DNA of 64,000 nt, taken from the NCBI GenBank assembly GCA_945946665.1, contig CAMEWO010000002.1:1-64000 (forward strand), read 5' to 3'. The notes under the pieces are model-generated. The model had not been told where the DNA came from. It ran no database searches and saw only the letters and a program-made list of their open reading frames with translations. Positions within the stretch are counted from its first letter, which is position 1. Each line of letters starts with the position of its first letter. This document shows, in pieces, positions 18,295 to 27,757 of the stretch. Source of the stretch: an uncultured Eubacterium sp. (GTDB lineage Bacteria; Bacillota; Clostridia; Lachnospirales; Lachnospiraceae). The position numbers were made by a program, and so were the translations under genes.

Positions 18295-19137
18295 TTACTT
18301 AATAGCCTTACCGTCTCTTCTTCTGACAATCAACTTGTTAGACTGCTTTTTCTTCTTACGAGTCTTAAGACCCATAGCAGGCTTGCCCCAAGGTGTCATT
18401 GGTGATGGACGACCAATAGGTGCTCTACCTTCACCACCACCGTGTGGATGGTCGTTAGGGTTCATAACTGAACCACGAACTGTAGGTCTGATACCCATAT
18501 GTCTCTTACGTCCGGCCTTACCAAGATTAATCAGGCTGTGGTCTCCGTTACCTACAACACCAATTGTTGCACGGCAAACGATAGGAACCATTCTCATCTC
18601 ACCTGAAGGTAAACGAAGTGTTGCATACTTACCTTCCTTAGCCATTAACTGAGCTGAGTTACCAGCTGAACGAACAAGCTGTCCGCCCTTGCCTGGATAT
18701 AATTCAATGTTGTGAATCTGTGTACCAACAGGGATCTCAGAAAGTGGTAAGCAGTTACCTACTCTTACTTCTGCACCAGAACCGTTCTGAACTGTCATTC
18801 CGTCTGTTAATCCCTGAGGTGCTAAAATATATGCTTTCTCGCCATCTGCATAACAGATTAATGCGATGTTAGCTGTTCTGTTAGGATCGTACTCGATACC
18901 AATAACTTTTGCTGGAATACCTTCCTTATTTCTCTTGAAGTCGATAATTCTGTACTTCTGTCTGTTTCCACCACCATGGTGTCTAACAGTGATCTTACCC
19001 TGGTTATTACGACCAGCTGTCTTCTTCTTAGAAGCGATTAATGACTTTTCAGGAGTTGTCTTTGTGATTTCTGAGAAATCAGATCCAGTCATATTTCTTC
19101 TGGAAGGTGTATATGGGTTATATGTTTTGATTCCCAT
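18295..19137 (-). CDS. rplB: 50S ribosomal protein L2
   Basis: L2 (uL2) is required for subunit association and peptidyl transferase formation. The conserved C-terminal [31 protein letters not shown] holds the His implicated in peptidyl transfer, and the N-terminal half has the RNA-binding [22 protein letters not shown]. It is 280 aa and follows rplW by 52 bases. Confidence 0.99.
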   Translation of the reverse strand: MGIKTYNPYTPSRRNMTGSDFSEITKTTPEKSLIASKKKTAGRNNQGKITVRHHGGGNRQKYRIIDFKRNKEGIPAKVIGIEYDPNRTANIALICYADGEKAYILAPQGLTDGMTVQNGSGAEVRVGNCLPLSEIPVGTQIHNIELYPGKGGQLVRSAGNSAQLMAKEGKYATLRLPSGEMRMVPIVCRATIGVVGNGDHSLINLGKAGRKRHMGIRPTVRGSVMNPNDHPHGGGEGRAPIGRPSPMTPWGKPAMGLKTRKKKKQSNKLIVRRRDGKAIK

Positions 19138-19189
19138 TATTTTTTCTCCTTTCGAGTTGTGTAATATTGTTGTCTACACCAGTGGATAA

Positions 19190-19489
19190 TTAAAGACCCT
19201 GGAAGATCTCAATATCCTTGCTATCCTCTGTCAACTGAACGATAGCTTTCTTAGTCTTGGCAGTTGTTCCTTCTGTTCTGCCTCTTCTCTTTTTCTTACC
19301 AATGCTGTTTAATGTGTTAACGTTCTGAACCTTAACTCCATCAAACATTCTCTCTACAGCTTCCTTGATCATTGTCTTGTTAGCTTCTGGGTGTACTAAA
19401 AATGTATATTTCTTGAAAGCCATATCTGCCATAGACTTCTCTGTGATAACAGGCTTCATGATTACGTCATAATACTGTACGTTTGCCAT
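19190..19489 (-). CDS. rplW: 50S ribosomal protein L23
   Basis: L23 (uL23), at the tunnel exit and a docking point for trigger factor and [43 protein letters not shown] is the family signature. Length is 99 aa. Its ATG overlaps the rplD stop by one base, so translation is coupled. Confidence 0.98.
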   Translation of the reverse strand: MANVQYYDVIMKPVITEKSMADMAFKKYTFLVHPEANKTMIKEAVERMFDGVKVQNVNTLNSIGKKKRRGRTEGTTAKTKKAIVQLTEDSKDIEIFQGL

Positions 19490-20109
19490 TATGCATACAC
19501 CTCCTCAAGTTTCTCAACAGCAGCCTTAGTAACTACTAATGTGTCATACTTTAATACATCGTATGTGTTGATTTCGTTAGTTGCTGAAACCTTAACTGTT
19601 GGAATATTTCTTCCTGAAAGAACTACGTTCTTGTTCTCGCCTTCGATTACGAAAAGTGCATTAGAAACCTTAATGTTGTTCATAACCTCTGCGAACTTCT
19701 TTGTCTTGATTTCATCAAGATTGAAGCTGTCAAGAACTACGATCTTACTGTCATTAACCTTTGATGATAAAGCTGAAAGAAGAGCAATCTTCTTCTCTTT
19801 CTTATTCATCTTGAATGAATAATCTCTTGGCTTTGGTGCAAATACAACTCCGCCGCCAGTCCACTGTGGAGCTCTTGTAGAACCCTGTCTTGCATGACCA
19901 GTTCCCTTCTGTCTCCATGGTTTTCTTCCGCCACCAGAAACCTCTGAACGTGTCTTAGCGCTCTGTGTTCCCTGACGTTTATTAGCAAGCTGGTTAACTA
20001 CTGCAAGGTGAACAAGGTGTTCATTAACCTCTACGCCAAATACAGCATCATTTAACTCTATAGAACCAACTTCTTTGCCATCAATATTGTAAACAGATAC
20101 TTTTGCCAT
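19489..20109 (-). CDS. rplD: 50S ribosomal protein L4
   Basis: L4 (uL4) has a globular domain on the large-subunit surface and an extended loop in the exit tunnel. The loop region is [37 protein letters not shown]. It is 206 aa. In several bacteria L4 represses its own S10 operon by binding the leader, which makes the folded leader before rpsJ relevant. It follows rplC by 28 bases. Confidence 0.98.
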   Translation of the reverse strand: MAKVSVYNIDGKEVGSIELNDAVFGVEVNEHLVHLAVVNQLANKRQGTQSAKTRSEVSGGGRKPWRQKGTGHARQGSTRAPQWTGGGVVFAPKPRDYSFKMNKKEKKIALLSALSSKVNDSKIVVLDSFNLDEIKTKKFAEVMNNIKVSNALFVIEGENKNVVLSGRNIPTVKVSATNEINTYDVLKYDTLVVTKAAVEKLEEVYA

Positions 20110-20137
20110 CTGTGTGGTCCTCCTTCCTTAGCAAAAA

Positions 20138-20773
20138 CTACTTAGCAGCCTTTACTGTTTCTTTCAGTGTTACTAATGATTTCTTAGGTCCAGGTACTGC
20201 ACCCTTAACTAAGATAACGTTGTTTTCAACATCAACTCTTACTACTTCAAGATTCTGGATTGTGATTCTCTTTGAACCCATATGTCCAGGCATTCCTTTT
20301 CCCTTGAATACTCTACCAGGTGTTGTTGCTGATCCATTTGAACCCTGATGTCTGTGGAATTTAGAACCGTGAGCCATAGGTCCTCTTGACTGGCCCAATC
20401 TCTTGATTGCGCCCTGGAAACCTTTACCCTTTGAAATAGCAGTTGCGTCAACCTTGTCTCCTGCTGCAAAGATATCAGCCTTGATTTCATCCTTAACTGA
20501 ATACTCAGAAGCATTCTCAAACTTGAACTCTCTTACAAATCTCTTGTAAGGAACTTCTGCCTTGTCAAACTGTCCTTTTACAGGCTTGCTGACTAACTTC
20601 TCTTTAATATCAGCGAAACCTACCTGAACTGCATCATAACCGTCATTCTCAACTGTCTTTACTTGTGTAACAACACAAGGGCCAGCCTGAAGAACAGTTA
20701 CAGGTGTTAAAACACCGTCTTCGTTGAAGATTTGAGTCATTCCGACTTTTGTAGCTAAAATTGCCTTCTTCAT
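20138..20773 (-). CDS. rplC: 50S ribosomal protein L3
   Basis: L3 (uL3), a primary assembly protein with a finger reaching the peptidyl transferase centre. Motifs: [49 protein letters not shown] and [19 protein letters not shown]. Length 211 aa is normal. It is preceded by a 197-base folded gap after rpsJ, which is unusual for this operon. Confidence 0.98.
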   Translation of the reverse strand: MKKAILATKVGMTQIFNEDGVLTPVTVLQAGPCVVTQVKTVENDGYDAVQVGFADIKEKLVSKPVKGQFDKAEVPYKRFVREFKFENASEYSVKDEIKADIFAAGDKVDATAISKGKGFQGAIKRLGQSRGPMAHGSKFHRHQGSNGSATTPGRVFKGKGMPGHMGSKRITIQNLEVVRVDVENNVILVKGAVPGPKKSLVTLKETVKAAK

Positions 20774-20970
20774 TGATTTTCCTCCTGTTTAATCTACAGC
20801 GGACAAGATGATGTGTCCTGCAAACTAATGCCGGGCGCCAGTGGCATACACAGCGCATCCTGTCATCCTAGAACAGCTAATATAAGTGGAACCTGCACCA
20901 CTGCCTGTTACTTCTATATTAAACCCTTAGGATTAATGCTCTTAAAATAATGAAAAATGTAAGGAAATGA
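20774..20970 (-). promoter_or_regulatory. Structured rpsJ-rplC intergenic leader
   Basis: This 197-base untranslated gap holds at least three hairpins on the minus strand. One is AGTGG/CCACT extended by AATATAAG / CTTcTATATT. The next is ATGCC...GGCAT around a GGCGCC core. The third is GGACA-N8-TGTCC, 20 bases before the SD. There are no T-runs. It may bind a ribosomal protein or be a processing site. It also shares the 11-mer GGTTTAATATA with the gap before rpsG. Not assigned to a named family. Confidence 0.55.
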
Positions 20971-21288
20971 TTAGTTCATAACCTTAAGATTGATGAATAC
21001 ACCAGCTGGCATCTCTAATTTAGATAATGCATCAACAGTCTTCTGTGAAGGTGTTAAAACATCGATGAGTCTCTTGTGAGTTCTCTGCTCAAACTGCTCT
21101 CTTGAATACTTGTACTTGTGAACAGCTCTTATGATTGTAACAACTTCCTTCTTAGTTGGAAGAGGTACTGGACCACTCACACTAGCTCCTGTCTTCTTAA
21201 CAGTTTCGATGATTTTCTTCGCTGACTGATCTACTAACTGATGATCATAAGCCTTCAGAGTTATTCTGATTACCTGATTTGCTGCCAT
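20971..21288 (-). CDS. rpsJ: 30S ribosomal protein S10
   Basis: S10 (uS10, also NusE in antitermination complexes) in the small-subunit head. Sequence [54 protein letters not shown] is typical. It is 105 aa from the ATG at 21286-21288, with AAGGAGG 11 bases upstream; the track start 23 codons earlier is in the folded leader. It is the first gene of the S10 operon. Confidence 0.98.
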   Translation of the reverse strand: MAANQVIRITLKAYDHQLVDQSAKKIIETVKKTGASVSGPVPLPTKKEVVTIIRAVHKYKYSREQFEQRTHKRLIDVLTPSQKTVDALSKLEMPAGVFINLKVMN

Positions 21289-21535
21289 AAAAAAAGTCGC
21301 CTCCTTTTCGCACTTTGTTTTGTAAGTACGACAAGCGGTGACTGTACACACTCCCACGTGTATCGAGGATTCACATCCCAGAAACTAACGTGTCATTTCT
21401 GCAAATGCAGATGATTATTGGTACAGTGACTTGTCGCCAGTTTGTTAGCCGGATAACCGGCCTTGACATTCGCTCCACGGAAAAACCTGCAAACGCAGCA
21501 ACCTCACGCTTCATAGCTATCAATGTCACAGCAAG
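21289..21535 (-). promoter_or_regulatory. S10 operon 5' leader (candidate autoregulatory RNA)
   Basis: About 245 untranslated bases lie between the promoter and rpsJ. A long-range helix is directly visible: GACAAG..ACTGTAC (21421-21435) pairs with GTACAGT..CTTGTC (21330-21347). Upstream, GACATT/AATGTC encloses CTGC-GTTT-GCAG followed by GTTTTT, a terminator-like hairpin, and GCCGG-TTAT-CCGGC lies next to it. In Bacillus and E. coli the S10 leader is the target of L4 feedback; the same is inferred here, but the fold is not recognised as the published Bacillus form. Confidence 0.6.
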
Positions 21536-21539
21536 TGAT

Positions 21540-21568
21540 AGTATACATTAACTCATCTGCAAATGCAA
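21540..21568 (-). promoter_or_regulatory. S10 operon promoter
   Basis: TTGCAT, a 17-bp spacer and TATACT on the minus strand, just beyond the stop codon of the upstream ABC-F gene. It fits a sigma-A promoter about 250 bases before rpsJ. Confidence 0.75.
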
Positions 21569-21574
21569 TAAAAA

Positions 21575-23431
21575 TTATTGTTCTTTTTTTAGTACAATCT
21601 GTTCTGCCAGATCATTCAAGAAAACCCATCTATCCATTTTCTCTTCCAGCTCTTTTTCTTTTGCAGCTTTCTCCTCCATCAGCTCATTAAGTCTGCTGTA
21701 AGAAGTAGCATTAGCTGCAATCTCTTCATCAAGCCTTGCAACATCCGCCTCCAGCTTTGCAATATCGTCATCAATAGTCTCATATTCCTTCTGCTGGGCA
21801 TAAGTAAACTTCAACTGGTTGCTTCTGTCTTTGACATACTTAGGTTTTCCGCTCCCTGTTGTTGTATCACCATCCTGTTTCTTTCCAGTATCATGTCCCT
21901 GGGATTTGTATTCTTTCATTGACGGATTATCTTCATTATATAATATAGAAGAAACTGCTTTCTCATAATAATCAGAAAAGCCTCCCTCATACTGCTTAAG
22001 ATGTCCATCCTCCTCAAATGCAAATATTCTATCCACAACCCTATCCAGAAAATATCTGTCATGGGAAACAACTATGACAATTCCGGAAAAACCGTCAAGA
22101 TATTCCTCCAGAATCTCCAATGTCTCTATGTCCAGGTCGTTGGTAGGCTCATCAAGAATAAGTACATTAGGCGAACTCATAAGTACGCTTAGAAGATACA
22201 GCCTTCTCTTCTCCCCTCCTGACAGCTTGGATATAGGTGTCCATTGTGCTTTAGGTCCAAACAGGAATTTTTCGCACATCTGTGATGCAGTAGCTTTACC
22301 ATTTACAGTGTTTACATATTCACCAATACTCCTTACGAACTCAAGAACTGTCTTAGAATTGTCAAGAGGCTCATTCTCCTGCATAAAGTAACCAATTCTT
22401 ACTGTATCACCTATCTCTACAGTTCCAGAATCAGGCATCAATTGTCCAGTAATAATTTTCATAAGAGTTGATTTGCCGCATCCATTTCTTCCTATTATAC
22501 CTATACGGTCATCCCTTAAGAATATATATGAAAAATCATCTATTACCTTTTTCCCGTTAAATCCTTTAGTAATGTTATTCAGTTCAACAGTCTTCTTACC
22601 CAGTCTTGTAGATATGGATGTCATCTCCAGGGGCTTGTTATCAAAGCTTGCCCTTGCCTGTCTGGAAGCCTCTTTCATATCCTCATACCTGTCAATTCTA
22701 GCCTGCTGCTTGGTAGACCTTGCCTGACATCCCCTTTTAATCCACTCCAGCTCACGCCTCAGAATATTGGCTCTCTTTGCCTCTGTAGACCTTAAATCTT
22801 CCTCCCTCTGGGTCTTTAATTCAAGGAAACCGGAATAATTTGTATCATAGCTGTACAATTTCCCCTTATCCAGCTCCACGATTCTGTTAGTCACATTATC
22901 AAGAAAATATCTGTCATGGGTAACTACCAGCAGTTCCCCTTTAAATCCCTTAATGAACTGTTCCAGCCACATAACCATATCACTGTCCAGATGGTTAGTA
23001 GGCTCATCCAGTATCAGAACCTCTGCGGGGCTTACAAGAGTCTTTGCCAGGGCAATCCTTTTCTTCTGGCCTCCTGAAAGAGTATTGATATCCGCATCAA
23101 AATCATTAATCCCCAGTTTTGTAAGAATCTTCTTAGCCTCCGCCTCTGTTGCATCAGGTTTGCCACGAAGCACATACTCAAGGATAGAATCGTTCTCAGC
23201 AAAATCCGGTGCCTGGGCAAGATACGTGACAGTCACATCTCTTCCCATAACAACCTGCCCTTCATCAGGTGAACTGACTCCTGCCACAATCTTTAAAAAT
23301 GTTGACTTCCCGGTTCCGTTAACACCGATTACGCCTATTTTATCACCCTTATTAACACCCAGCGTCACCCGAGAAAACAGCACCTTCTCGCCATAGCTTT
23401 TACTAACCTTCTCTGCATTTAATATGTTCAT
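21575..23431 (-). CDS. ABC-F family ATPase (YfmR/Uup-like)
   Basis: A soluble ribosome-associated ABC-F protein of 618 aa with two ATPase domains and no membrane part. Domain 1 has Walker A GVNGTGKST, signature LSGGQKKRIALA and Walker B LILDEPTNHLD; domain 2 has GRNGCGKST, LSGGEKRRLYLL and LILDEPTNDLD. The linker contains ELEWIKRGCQARSTKQQARIDRYEDM, close to YfmR/Uup proteins that relieve stalled or structured ribosomes. A C-terminal charged extension from about residue 510 is likely a coiled coil. Vga/Lsa-type antibiotic protection seems less likely given the linker. It starts 3 bases after the SulP stop and runs into the S10 promoter. Confidence 0.88.
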   Translation of the reverse strand: MNILNAEKVSKSYGEKVLFSRVTLGVNKGDKIGVIGVNGTGKSTFLKIVAGVSSPDEGQVVMGRDVTVTYLAQAPDFAENDSILEYVLRGKPDATEAEAKKILTKLGINDFDADINTLSGGQKKRIALAKTLVSPAEVLILDEPTNHLDSDMVMWLEQFIKGFKGELLVVTHDRYFLDNVTNRIVELDKGKLYSYDTNYSGFLELKTQREEDLRSTEAKRANILRRELEWIKRGCQARSTKQQARIDRYEDMKEASRQARASFDNKPLEMTSISTRLGKKTVELNNITKGFNGKKVIDDFSYIFLRDDRIGIIGRNGCGKSTLMKIITGQLMPDSGTVEIGDTVRIGYFMQENEPLDNSKTVLEFVRSIGEYVNTVNGKATASQMCEKFLFGPKAQWTPISKLSGGEKRRLYLLSVLMSSPNVLILDEPTNDLDIETLEILEEYLDGFSGIVIVVSHDRYFLDRVVDRIFAFEEDGHLKQYEGGFSDYYEKAVSSILYNEDNPSMKEYKSQGHDTGKKQDGDTTTGSGKPKYVKDRSNQLKFTYAQQKEYETIDDDIAKLEADVARLDEEIAANATSYSRLNELMEEKAAKEKELEEKMDRWVFLNDLAEQIVLKKEQ

Positions 23432-23434
23432 CCC

Positions 23435-25675
23435 TTATTCCTCATCATCATATCCATACATCTTCATAAGCTTTCTCGCAAGCTCCGGGTCTGTCTGTTC
23501 AAGATTCTTAAAATGCTTCTTTCTCAATTCCACCACATGCTCATACGCTTTAGAGTTTTCTTCCTTAAAATGCTCGTACAGCTTTCTTCTGTGGGAATAC
23601 AGTGTCTTTAACGCATCAGGATTAATCTGTTCCAGCTTGTGCTCTACGATTTCGCGGCGCTTCTCAATAACCTCTTCAAGCTTCTCCTGGGTAACCTTGC
23701 CACGCTTCACAATTTCAGACAGATGCATCTCAATTCTGTCTAACAGCTCATTCTCATCAAACAGACCAATTCTGCCCCAGAAAGACAATCCTTCAGCATC
23801 CTTTATGGCCTCTGGAACCTTATCAAATGTTCCATCATTAATCTTCTCAGCAATCTTTCCTGCCACTTCCACTGCCATCTGTTCCATCTTCTCTTCTGCC
23901 TCATCGCCAAATGCCCACTCAAACTCAGCCAGATGGTCATTTCTCTCAAGTACCGTGTCAAATGGAGTTGTACCCTCTCTGTCCTCCAGAGGATATGGTC
24001 TTACTATGCCTGCATCACGGAGAGCAAGGGAAATTGTTCGTCTCACAACACCATTTTCCACAAGACTGCCTGCTCCCAGCTTCCTTAACTGGTCATTAAC
24101 CTCTCCTCCGTGTTCTGTTATGTAGAACCTCACATTTTTCTTCTTAAGCTTATCCGCAAGAATTACAAGCCTGTCTGCAGCGGTAATATCTACATTTCCC
24201 ACAGCACCGGCATCCACTATGATTGTATTCACCCCTTCCTCATCTGCTGCCTTCTCAATATCCTCCTGGAATATTCCGATGTTAGCAAAGAAAAGAGAAC
24301 TGCTGAAACTGTAGATGACTGTATTCTTGATTGGATGCGCCCTTCTGTTTCTTTTAAGGTCATAGAATCCGATCTCTCCCGGAATCACACCCATCCTTCC
24401 TCTTGGTGGAGCTGCCGCCTTAATTACCACAGATACAAATGAAAGAATAACGCCTATGAGCACGCCATATATTGTTCCAAATATAAGAACTCCTGCAAAC
24501 GCCGCCATAAATATAGAGAATTCTGCCTTATCCGTTTTCCACAACTTCTTTGCCATGCCTATTTCCAGCACCCCAATTAATGCAGCAAGTACAATACCTG
24601 TAAGAACGGGAACAGGAAGATAAGCAATAAAGCTTGTTCCAAACAGAAGGATAAGAACCATTGATACTGCTGCCACAACTGACATAACCTGGCTCTTAAC
24701 GCCAAACTGTTCGGCAATTGCAGTCCTTGAAGCACTTCCGTTAAGAGGACAGCAGCCGTTAAATGCAGCACACAGGTTTGCAGCACTGTAAGCAAGAATC
24801 TCCCTGTTATTATTTATCTTATAATCATTCTTAATTGCATAATTATTGGCTGTAAGAAGAGTAGATGCCACAATAACTATAGCTATTGTAAGGCTGCTCA
24901 TAAGAATATCTTCCGGATTTTGTGCAACTACAGACAAATCAAACATTTTAAATCCAGGAAGTCCCGGTTCCACCTGAGGAAGAAGCTTTACTCCCCATCT
25001 GTCCACGTGAAAAACAGCAGTAGACAAAGCTCCAGCCACGAGCATTACAACAGACATAGGGAACTTAGGGGCAACTTTCTTGAACACAAGAATAATTACT
25101 ATTGTACCAACACCCATTACAAATGACAGCAGATTAAACTGCGGCAGCTGGGTGACAATATGAGCCACCAGTTCCACAATCTCACCTGTTCCAGACGCAC
25201 CACCAAAGAGCTTTGAAACCTGCATCAGTATAATAGTACCTGCAATTCCAGATATAAATCCGCCAAGAACAGGCTTTGATATATAATTAACCAGCTTTCC
25301 GGCTTTAATAAGGCTTAATATAAGAAGCCACACTGCCACCATAAATGTAATAACAGGCACTACGCGCAAAGCCTCATCGCTTCCCGAAGCCACTCCGAGA
25401 GCTGCAAGAGTTCCTCCTGCCAAGGCTGCCGGTGCAGCATCCACTCCAAACACAAACTGTGGAGAAGTAGACAAAAGACCAAAAATAAGCACAGGAAAAA
25501 GTGAACCGTACAATCCATATACTACCGGAAGTCCTGCAACCTGGGCATAACCCATTGATATAGGAATGGATATTAAAGCCACAACAATTCCTGAGATTAT
25601 ATCATTAATTAAATATTCCTTTTTGTAATTCTTCAATCTATTCTTCAAATCATCCTCATTTCCCGGACAGGTCAT
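23435..25675 (-). CDS. SulP family anion transporter with STAS domain and long C-terminal tail
   Basis: An inner-membrane anion transporter of the SulP (SLC26) family. About residues 20-430 are hydrophobic and begin with INDIISGIVVALISIPISMGYAQVAGLPVVYGLYGS, the SulP hallmark. A cytoplasmic STAS domain follows (about 450-570, IYSFSSSLFFANIGIFQEDIEKA, VDAGAVGNVDITAAD). The last about 170 residues are charged and helical (EEVIEKRREIVEHKLEQINPD), beyond the usual family end. The substrate (sulfate, bicarbonate or dicarboxylate) cannot be told. The ATG lacks a clear SD; a TTG about 10 codons later follows GAGG and is an alternative start. Confidence 0.88.
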   Translation of the reverse strand: MTCPGNEDDLKNRLKNYKKEYLINDIISGIVVALISIPISMGYAQVAGLPVVYGLYGSLFPVLIFGLLSTSPQFVFGVDAAPAALAGGTLAALGVASGSDEALRVVPVITFMVAVWLLILSLIKAGKLVNYISKPVLGGFISGIAGTIILMQVSKLFGGASGTGEIVELVAHIVTQLPQFNLLSFVMGVGTIVIILVFKKVAPKFPMSVVMLVAGALSTAVFHVDRWGVKLLPQVEPGLPGFKMFDLSVVAQNPEDILMSSLTIAIVIVASTLLTANNYAIKNDYKINNNREILAYSAANLCAAFNGCCPLNGSASRTAIAEQFGVKSQVMSVVAAVSMVLILLFGTSFIAYLPVPVLTGIVLAALIGVLEIGMAKKLWKTDKAEFSIFMAAFAGVLIFGTIYGVLIGVILSFVSVVIKAAAPPRGRMGVIPGEIGFYDLKRNRRAHPIKNTVIYSFSSSLFFANIGIFQEDIEKAADEEGVNTIIVDAGAVGNVDITAADRLVILADKLKKKNVRFYITEHGGEVNDQLRKLGAGSLVENGVVRRTISLALRDAGIVRPYPLEDREGTTPFDTVLERNDHLAEFEWAFGDEAEEKMEQMAVEVAGKIAEKINDGTFDKVPEAIKDAEGLSFWGRIGLFDENELLDRIEMHLSEIVKRGKVTQEKLEEVIEKRREIVEHKLEQINPDALKTLYSHRRKLYEHFKEENSKAYEHVVELRKKHFKNLEQTDPELARKLMKMYGYDDEE

Positions 25676-25786
25676 AAATCTGCATTAACGATTAATCATT
25701 TATAAACAATGCTTTTTCGCCCGTAATCTGTCCATTATGGTTTACAATATGCGTATTCTTGTTGTCATATTATCACAAATACAGTA

Positions 25787-25815
25787 TTGGCACAATCCCA
25801 GCCATGAGGTATAAT
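25787..25815 (+). promoter_or_regulatory. Promoter of the methyltransferase gene
   Basis: TTGGCA, a 17-bp spacer and TATAAT on the plus strand, 64 bases before the ATG. Near-consensus sigma-A promoter. Confidence 0.85.
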
Positions 25816-25879
25816 AAGGAAAATCGTGTAAGAAACGGAATTTAGTCGACGCAAAAGCGTCTGCGGAATGGAGAATATT

Positions 25880-26782
25880 ATGTTCATAGCGGGCAATTGG
25901 AAAGAATATCAGGTTATAGATACATCTAATGGAGAAAAGCTGGAAAAATGGGGTGATTATACCCTTGTCCGTCCAGACCCACAGGTTATATGGGACACAC
26001 CTAAAAAAGAACCTGGCTGGAAAAGGATGAACGCCCATTACCACAGAAGTTCTAAGGGCGGAGGAGAATGGGAATTCTTTGACCTTCCACAGCAGTGGCA
26101 GATTCACTATAACAGCCCATCCTTTGAGCAGCAGCTCACATTCAATTTAAAGCCTTTCAGCTTCAAGCATACAGGCGTATTTCCTGAGCAGGCAGCTAAC
26201 TGGGACTGGTTTGGCAGATTAATATCTGACCGCGTAAAGGCAAATCCAGAAAAGCCAGTTAAAGTTCTGAACCTCTTTGCATACACTGGGGGAGCAACTC
26301 TTGCCTGTGCTGCTGCCGGTGCTAATGTTACCCATGTAGATGCCTCTAAAGGTATTGTTGCATGGGCAAAGGAGAATGCCGCTTCATCTAATCTTTCTGA
26401 CAAGCCAATCCGCTGGATTGTTGATGACTGTGTAAAATTCGTAGAAAGAGAAATCCGCAGGGGAAACCACTACGACGGAATTATTATGGACCCTCCATCT
26501 TATGGCCGCGGTCCTAAAGGTGAAATATGGAAAATTGAGGAGTGTGTTTATCCTCTTGTCAAGAAATGTGCTTCTCTTCTGTCTGATGAGCCTCTTTTCT
26601 TCCTTATTAATTCATACACAACTGGTCTTCAGCCAGCAGTGTTAAGCTATATGCTGAATACAGAATTAAAGGGTTTCAATGGAATTGTGGATTCCCAGGA
26701 GGTAGGTCTTCCTGTTACTTCTAACGGACTGGTTCTGCCATGCGGAGCATCTGGAAGATTCCAGGGAAATCATACAAAGTAA
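25880..26782 (+). CDS. Class I SAM-dependent methyltransferase (RlmI-like, COG1092)
   Basis: A 300-aa Rossmann-fold methyltransferase. The SAM site is VLNLFAYTGGATLACAAAGA with the acidic THVDAS, and the catalytic DPPSYGRGPKGE corresponds to the NPPY-type loop. This arrangement is typical of the RlmI/RlmK C-terminal domain, which makes m5C or m7G in 23S rRNA, but the N-terminal PUA domain is missing, so the RNA target is uncertain. The ATG at 25880 has GGAG 6 bases upstream; the track start four codons earlier overlaps that SD. It has its own promoter and ends 3 bases from the convergent thiM. Confidence 0.85.
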   Translation: MFIAGNWKEYQVIDTSNGEKLEKWGDYTLVRPDPQVIWDTPKKEPGWKRMNAHYHRSSKGGGEWEFFDLPQQWQIHYNSPSFEQQLTFNLKPFSFKHTGVFPEQAANWDWFGRLISDRVKANPEKPVKVLNLFAYTGGATLACAAAGANVTHVDASKGIVAWAKENAASSNLSDKPIRWIVDDCVKFVEREIRRGNHYDGIIMDPPSYGRGPKGEIWKIEECVYPLVKKCASLLSDEPLFFLINSYTTGLQPAVLSYMLNTELKGFNGIVDSQEVGLPVTSNGLVLPCGASGRFQGNHTK

Positions 26783-26785
26783 ACA

Positions 26786-27688
26786 TCATATCTCTTTAAT
26801 TTTAACTGCCTCTCCCATCCCTTTTGACGTTATGAGCGAAAGCTGGTCAAAGAGGGCTGTTTTAAAGCTACCCTGACCTATCCGGACATCAGTTCCATCA
26901 TATGTTTTCGTAATACTATCTGTTATAGATTCTGCAGTATTGCCCGCCATAAACATATATTCTTTCTCTGCCAGCTGTGCTGATATGTTAAGGACTGATG
27001 TAGCAAGCATAGCTGCATATAGAGGTTTTACCTGACTTAAATAACAGGCTGTAAGACATGTGAGTATACAGCCTGTTCCTGTAATGGAGGCAAGCCTTTC
27101 AGTTCCGTTACACAATCCGTATACTTCACGCCCATCACTTACAAGGTCAACTCCCCCTGTCGCCAGAACAACACATCCATACCTTAGGGCAAGCTGTTTT
27201 ACTGTTTCTCCCATATCCTTAAGTCTTGTATCATCATCCGCTGTAATCCTGTCCTTTTCTGCCACGTCTACTCCCACAGCTTCTACCTTGCCATCTCCAA
27301 AAAGTGCACGGATTTCAGAAGCGTTACCTTTGATTATATCAGGATGGTAACTGTTGATATAGGATAAAGCCAGTTCCTTTCTGAACTGGCTGCATGTAAT
27401 TCCAACAAGGTCTATAACACTTTTTACCCCGGATTGTCTGGCAGCTTCAAGAGCAATCCCCATAGATTCAGCCCGCACATCTGTGATGTTGGCAAGGCTT
27501 ACCGACAATCCTTTTGCCCTTCTTACTATCTCTGCCACTTCCTTTGGATGCTCTGCCATAATGGGACTGGCTCCCACTGCCAGCACTGCATTGGCACAGT
27601 CATTAATAGCAATAGGACTTGTAATACAGTGAATAAGTGGTCTTTCTTTTTTCAGGCTGTCAAAGCCTTTGATAAAATTAAGGTCCAT
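26786..27688 (-). CDS. thiM: Hydroxyethylthiazole kinase
   Basis: Phosphorylates 4-methyl-5-(2-hydroxyethyl)thiazole for thiamine salvage. Key features are the N-terminal PLIHCITSPIAINDCANAVLAVGASPIMAEHPKE and the ribokinase-like SITGTGCILT anion hole with the catalytic Cys. It is 300 aa from the ATG at 27686-27688, which GAGG precedes by 5 bases. It follows thiW by 69 bases, so uptake and phosphorylation of thiazole are encoded together. No TPP riboswitch was found upstream of the pair. Confidence 0.95.
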   Translation of the reverse strand: MDLNFIKGFDSLKKERPLIHCITSPIAINDCANAVLAVGASPIMAEHPKEVAEIVRRAKGLSVSLANITDVRAESMGIALEAARQSGVKSVIDLVGITCSQFRKELALSYINSYHPDIIKGNASEIRALFGDGKVEAVGVDVAEKDRITADDDTRLKDMGETVKQLALRYGCVVLATGGVDLVSDGREVYGLCNGTERLASITGTGCILTCLTACYLSQVKPLYAAMLATSVLNISAQLAEKEYMFMAGNTAESITDSITKTYDGTDVRIGQGSFKTALFDQLSLITSKGMGEAVKIKEI

Positions 27689-27757
27689 ACATGCCTCATT
27701 TCTATACATTCAGATTGCTGTAATATTAATCAATATAATCCTGCCACAGACAGATAT

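Noticed and set aside
21289-21357. 23-codon N-terminal extension of rpsJ
   Set aside because: It lies in the folded leader; AGGAGG precedes the MAANQVIRI start and S10 is about 105 aa.
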